Assembly (NCBI GenBank): GCA_031258895.1
Contig: JAIRMF010000128.1
Coordinates: forward strand, 1-9,245
Direction: 5' to 3'
Origin: Dysgonamonadaceae bacterium
Lineage (GTDB): Bacteria > Bacteroidota > Bacteroidia > Bacteroidales > Azobacteroidaceae
Length of the DNA stretch: 9,245 nucleotides
Of this stretch, positions 6,218 through 9,245 are shown one piece after another (position 1 is the first letter of the stretch; each line of letters starts with the position of its first letter). The translations under genes were made by a program, and so were the position numbers. A model generated the notes under the pieces. It ran no database searches, was not told the origin of the DNA, and saw only the letters and a program-made list of their open reading frames with translations.

Positions 6218-7522
6218 TCATTCGAAGGTCGAAAATTTCACTTTTAAGATTCGTTTCCTATCGATTTCGAGAATACGGAAGCTAAAATGCTCGAACGATA
6301 TCACTTCCTTTTTCGCAGGGAAATTGCCTTTTATTTCGAGGATAAGCCCGGCGAGGGTATCGACTTCGCCGGTAAAGTGACCGAAAACCTTAGGGTCGAT
6401 ACCTGTTTCACGGAAAAAGTCAGTTAGTAGTATTTTTGCATCAAAGATATAACTCCCATCCTGCAATTTTATAAATTTCCGTTCATCTTCATCGTATTCA
6501 TCGTTGATTTCTCCTACAATTTCTTCAAGGATATCTTCCATCGTAACGATACCGACTGTATTTCCGAATTCATCTATAACTACTGCCATTTGTGTTTTTG
6601 TAGACTGAAATTCTTCGAGCAAAGCGTTAATTTTCTTGTTTTCAGGTACGAAATATGCGGGACGAATAAGGCTTTGCCAGCAAAATTCGGCATGACGGTC
6701 GAGATATGGTAACAAGTCTTTCATGTAGAGGATCCCTTTAATATTGTCCGTTGTATCGGCATAAACTGGTATACGTGAATAGCCTACTTCGACTATGTAG
6801 CGTACTACGTCGTGAAATCCTGTGTTGATATTGAGATCAGTGACGTCAATTCTTGAGGTCATAATTTCGCTCGCTGTTTTATTGCAAAACCCGATGATAC
6901 CTTCAATCATTTCCTTTTCCTCGGTTTGTTCCTCCATATTCCGTTTCGAGGTTTTCAAGAGCCCATTGGGAATATCAGTTAGTTTTTTCTTTGAAACCTG
7001 TTTCACAAAGCGGGTTGAATGTAACAGGGGCGTTGATATAGGGCTACTTATGCGGATCAAGCCATTCAGAAAAGGAGCAATTTTCCGAGCAAATGCTAAT
7101 GCACGGTTTTGCATATAGATTTTCGGCAGGATTTCTCCGCAGAACAATATCAAGGTGGCAAGGATGATGATTTCCAGCAGCAATCCCAACAATAGAATAT
7201 TGTTGGGATACAGAATTCGGTTGAAAGCGATTCCCAAAAACGCTACTGCACTAACATTCGCAAGATTTTTCCAAATCATTATAGTGGTCAGTAGACGGTC
7301 GGGCCTTTGCAACAGAGAAACGACCGCATCGTTGATCATTTCGCCTTCAAGTTCACTCTTCTTACTGGAGGAGAGCGAAAGGAATGCAGCTTCACAAGCG
7401 GACATCAGTGCCGATAGGCAGAGAGAGAAAACCGAAATACAAAGTGCGGTGATCTCACATGCGGAAACTTGATTAGTTCGAATACCTGAAATGATGAACG
7501 ATAATATACTGTCGGGGTCCAT
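6218..7522 (-). CDS. gldE: GldE-like CNNM/CBS/CorC_HlyC membrane protein
   Basis: A 434-residue inner-membrane protein of the HlyC/CorC (CNNM, DUF21) family. Domains in order are an N-terminal DUF21 membrane region (about 20-160, with hydrophobic spans at 24-44, 84-104 and 108-128 and the small-residue motif SALMSACEAAFLSLS), a CBS pair (about 215-340, including YSRIPVYADTTDNIKGILYMKDLL and MAVVIDEFGNTVGIVTMEDIL) and a C-terminal CorC_HlyC domain (about 350-434). In Bacteroidota this architecture next to ssb is annotated GldE, named for gliding in Flavobacterium but present in non-gliding Bacteroidales; related proteins are linked to divalent-cation transport. The start is ATG at 7520-7522, 10 bp after ssb. 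An in-frame extension to 7729 only overlaps ssb. gldD, a frequent downstream neighbour, is absent. The exact function in this host is unknown. Confidence 0.9.
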   Translation of the reverse strand: MDPDSILSFIISGIRTNQVSACEITALCISVFSLCLSALMSACEAAFLSLSSSKKSELEGEMINDAVVSLLQRPDRLLTTIMIWKNLANVSAVAFLGIAFNRILYPNNILLLGLLLEIIILATLILFCGEILPKIYMQNRALAFARKIAPFLNGLIRISSPISTPLLHSTRFVKQVSKKKLTDIPNGLLKTSKRNMEEQTEEKEMIEGIIGFCNKTASEIMTSRIDVTDLNINTGFHDVVRYIVEVGYSRIPVYADTTDNIKGILYMKDLLPYLDRHAEFCWQSLIRPAYFVPENKKINALLEEFQSTKTQMAVVIDEFGNTVGIVTMEDILEEIVGEINDEYDEDERKFIKLQDGSYIFDAKILLTDFFRETGIDPKVFGHFTGEVDTLAGLILEIKGNFPAKKEVISFEHFSFRILEIDRKRILKVKFSTFE

Positions 7523-7532
7523 ATGGGGTATC

Positions 7533-8030
7533 TTAGAACGGCAAATCGTCCGCCTTTTCACCGTCTGATGCACTGTCCGTGTCTGAGGGTGGATTGGGAG
7601 ATTGCGAAGGTCGGGTTTTTTGCTCTCTCTGTGCTTGAGTGCCGCCGGAATCGGGAGGTTCAGGGGATAGCGGACGGGATCCACCGGCGCCGTCAGGCCT
7701 GCGGTCAAGCATTTCCATGGTGTCTCCATAGATTTCCGTCACGTAGCGTTTGTTGCCGTTTGCGTCATCATAGGAGCGGGAGCGTATTTTCCCTTCGATG
7801 TAGATTTTGGAGCCTTTTTTTACGTATTTTTCAGCTGTTTCGGCCAGCCCTCGCCATAGGACGATGTTGTGCCATTCGGTTTTTTCGGGAACTTTTGTAC
7901 CGTTTGCAAGTTCATAGCCTCGTTCGGTTGTCGCGAGTGAGAAATTAGCTACTGCTCCGCCGTTGTCGAAGTACCGTACGTCGGGGTCTTTTCCGACATG
8001 TCCTACTAAGATTACTTTGTTGATTGACAT
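7533..8030 (-). CDS. ssb: Single-stranded DNA-binding protein
   Basis: Binds and protects single-stranded DNA in replication, repair and recombination. The 165 residues show the OB-fold start MSINKVILVGHVGKDPDVRY, then VANFSLATTE (27-36), TEWHNIVLWRGLAETAEKYVKKGSKIYIEGKI (51-82, given by range) and YVTEIYGDTMEML (96-108). A disordered P/S/Q/D-rich linker (about 110-158) ends in the acidic tip DDLPF (161-165) that recruits partner proteins. The length is normal. It is first in the unit with gldE, 10 bp apart, and is preceded by the best promoter match in the window. A chromosomal housekeeping copy is likely given the gldE neighbour. Confidence 0.97.
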   Translation of the reverse strand: MSINKVILVGHVGKDPDVRYFDNGGAVANFSLATTERGYELANGTKVPEKTEWHNIVLWRGLAETAEKYVKKGSKIYIEGKIRSRSYDDANGNKRYVTEIYGDTMEMLDRRPDGAGGSRPLSPEPPDSGGTQAQREQKTRPSQSPNPPSDTDSASDGEKADDLPF

Positions 8031-8076
8031 AAAAAAATTTATTTAAGATGAATGATATTCAAATTTTATTGGGTGG

Positions 8077-8107
8077 CAAATTTAGGAAAGAATTTTCAGA
8101 CTGCAAA
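8077..8107 (-). promoter_or_regulatory. Bacteroidetes-type promoter of ssb-gldE
   Basis: On the minus strand a TTTG box (8104-8107) is separated by exactly 19 nt from TAAATTTG (8077-8084), matching the Bacteroidetes primary sigma consensus TTTG-N19-21-TAnnTTTG. The expected transcript start near 8070 gives a leader of about 40 nt before the ssb ATG at 8030. Confidence 0.7.
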
Positions 8108-8157
8108 ATTTTTCATCTATAATGCGAATATATTCCGTTCTTATCGGGATATTTACG

Positions 8158-8165
8158 TAATTTTG
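8158..8165 (+). promoter_or_regulatory. Probable -7 box of the pyridoxal/pyridoxamine kinase gene
   Basis: TAATTTTG matches TAnnTTTG fully, is followed by CC, and lies 34 bp before the kinase ATG at 8200. The -33 region (around 8133-8140) is only a weak match. It is divergent from the ssb promoter, about 50 bp away. Confidence 0.5.
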
Positions 8166-8199
8166 CCGTTGATAAAAGAATATAATTATATAAAACGAG

Positions 8200-9048
8200 A
8201 TGAAGAGATTGAAGAGAGTAGTCGCCATTCACGACATTTCCGGGTTTGGCAAGTGTTCGTTGACTGTGGCGTTGCCGATTATTTCCGCTGCCGGAATTGA
8301 GTGTACTGTTTTACCTACGGCTGTTTTATCGACGCATACCGGTGGTTTTAGCGGGTTCACTTATCGCGATTTGACGGAGGACATTTCATCTATTGCCGAC
8401 CATTGGAAATCGCTTGGCGTGGAGTTTGACGCTATTTACAGCGGTTTTCTCGGATCGTTCGAGCAATTGCATTTGATTGAAGGGTTTTTCGACACATTTC
8501 GCACTGACGATAACCTGATACTTGTCGATCCTGTGATGGCGGATAACGGGGAGCTTTACAAGATATTCACTCCTGAGTTTGCGGTTGGGATGCGCCGGCT
8601 GTGCGGCAAGGCCGACGTTATTGTACCGAACATGACCGAGGCTGCGTTACTTTTGGGCGAACGGTACGATCCAGGCCCTTACGACAAGGCATATATAGAG
8701 AATATTATGCGTCGACTGCATGGTATCGGTCCTAAGAAGATTGTACTTACGGGAGTGTTTCCCGACGAAAGACAACTCGGAGCGGCCTCGTATGACTCTG
8801 TCACCGGCGAAGTTTCTTTCGCCTACGCAGAGCGCATCACGGGATACTATCATGGCACGGGCGACGTTTTCGGGTCGGTGTTGCTGAGCGCGCTTCTTAA
8901 CGGTTTCACGTTGCATGAAGCAACCTCTGTCGCAGTGCGTTTCACCGAATCGGCCATCAGAAAGACTGCTGATGAAGGCACCGACGTACGTTTCGGCGTC
9001 AATTTTGAACAAACCATTCCGGAACTGCTGAAGGATCTCGGGCGTTGA
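8200..9048 (+). CDS. pdxK: Pyridoxal/pyridoxamine kinase (PfkB/ribokinase superfamily)
   Basis: Phosphorylates the B6 vitamers pyridoxal, pyridoxamine and/or pyridoxine in the cytoplasm for pyridoxal-phosphate salvage. The 282-residue protein has the group's N-terminal signature AIHDISGFGKCSLTVALP (9-26), VLPTAVLSTHTGGF (37-50), VDPVMADNGELY (109-120), PNMTEAALLLG (143-153), and the ribokinase-family anion hole and catalytic base HGTGD (218-222), with D222 as the expected base. The length is normal for the family. The ATG at 8200 precedes the conserved block by eight residues, and a -7 box lies at the right distance. It is divergently arranged from ssb with a 169-bp gap. It appears monocistronic here, and no clear terminator hairpin follows. 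The choice between PdxK and PdxY naming cannot be settled from sequence alone. Confidence 0.92.
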   Translation: MKRLKRVVAIHDISGFGKCSLTVALPIISAAGIECTVLPTAVLSTHTGGFSGFTYRDLTEDISSIADHWKSLGVEFDAIYSGFLGSFEQLHLIEGFFDTFRTDDNLILVDPVMADNGELYKIFTPEFAVGMRRLCGKADVIVPNMTEAALLLGERYDPGPYDKAYIENIMRRLHGIGPKKIVLTGVFPDERQLGAASYDSVTGEVSFAYAERITGYYHGTGDVFGSVLLSALLNGFTLHEATSVAVRFTESAIRKTADEGTDVRFGVNFEQTIPELLKDLGR

Positions 9049-9119
9049 TAGCGACTGTTTCCGATGGCCCGTATTTTGGGTGACGTCGGACCCGGGAAAG
9101 TGAACCGACTCTGTTGAGT

Positions 9120-9245
9120 TGGGAAAGTTTTCGAGAGTTAGACAAGTGTTGCAAGATGTTTGGGGAAGTTTCCGAGGAGTAGGCGGATGATGCAAGATGT
9201 TTGAGAAAGTTTCCGAGAAGTCGGCAGATGATACAAAATGTTTGG
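9120..9245. repeat. 41-bp tandem repeat, three units plus the start of a fourth at the window edge
   Basis: Units start at 9120, 9161, 9202 and 9243, with a strict 41-bp period. By hand alignment units 2 and 3 agree at 34 of 41 positions, with six of seven differences being G/A. Units 1 and 2 agree at 31 of 41. The best conserved parts are GAAGTTTC-like and CAAGATGTT-like segments. Units carry a short inverted repeat (for example GGAAGTTTCC). The period is not a multiple of three and stop codons interrupt the frames in units 1 and 2, so coding is unlikely, though a frame from ATG 9197 is open to the edge. The 71 bp from 9049 to 9119 hold no feature I can support. Confidence 0.8.

Noticed and set aside
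7523..7729. Upstream extension of the gldE frame by 69 residues
   Set aside because: It overlaps the ssb coding sequence in another frame and has no membrane or domain character; the ATG at 7520-7522 fits the family and the operon spacing.
7523..7948. Plus-strand 141-residue frame opposite ssb
   Set aside because: Shadow of ssb, Arg/Cys-rich, with no recognisable domain.
8647..9195. Minus-strand 182-residue frame opposite the kinase gene and the tandem repeat
   Set aside because: Mostly the complement of a well-supported kinase gene; its N-terminal part is simply the non-coding repeat read in one frame.
9120..9245. CRISPR array
   Set aside because: The repeats are contiguous 41-bp units without unique spacers, diverged from one another, and no cas gene is present.

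Overview
The window looks like a chromosomal segment of a Bacteroidota bacterium, most likely order Bacteroidales. The reasons are the ssb-gldE gene pair, several close matches to the Bacteroidetes -7 promoter box (TAnnTTTG, one with a TTTG box 19 nt upstream), A-rich start regions with little Shine-Dalgarno signal, and the subtypes of the sugar-nucleotide and acyltransferase proteins. I cannot name the genus from the sequence alone.

Left part (1-1456), accessory in character. It opens with the 3' part of a gene for an FGE-sulfatase/SUMF1-fold protein (+). Its last ~35 codons have the pattern expected of a diversity-generating retroelement (DGR) variable region, and it lacks one of the two cysteines needed for formylglycine-generating activity. 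A perfect 19-bp inverted repeat follows, probably a bidirectional terminator shared with a convergent gene (-). That gene encodes a small DarT-like (DUF4433) ADP-ribosyltransferase with no DarG antitoxin beside it and a probable TTG start.

Central part (1457-6200), surface polysaccharide genes. A divergent promoter region (4637-4758) separates ugd-MBOAT (-; UDP-glucose 6-dehydrogenase and a membrane-bound O-acyltransferase) from rfbC-rfbA (+; two of the four dTDP-L-rhamnose enzymes). Together they would supply UDP-glucuronate and dTDP-rhamnose precursors and O-acylate a polymer. rfbB, rfbD, glycosyltransferases and the usual AlgJ/AlgX-like partner of the acyltransferase are not in the window.

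Right part (6218-9245), mostly housekeeping. ssb and gldE form a minus-strand operon behind a near-consensus promoter. Divergent from it is a pyridoxal/pyridoxamine kinase gene. After that gene a diverged 41-bp tandem repeat begins and runs off the window edge.

The most interesting signals are the DGR-like variable C-terminus with its adjacent hairpin, the orphan DarT-like gene, and the 41-bp tandem repeat. No reverse transcriptase, template repeat, CRISPR array, insertion sequence or complete RNA gene is visible.
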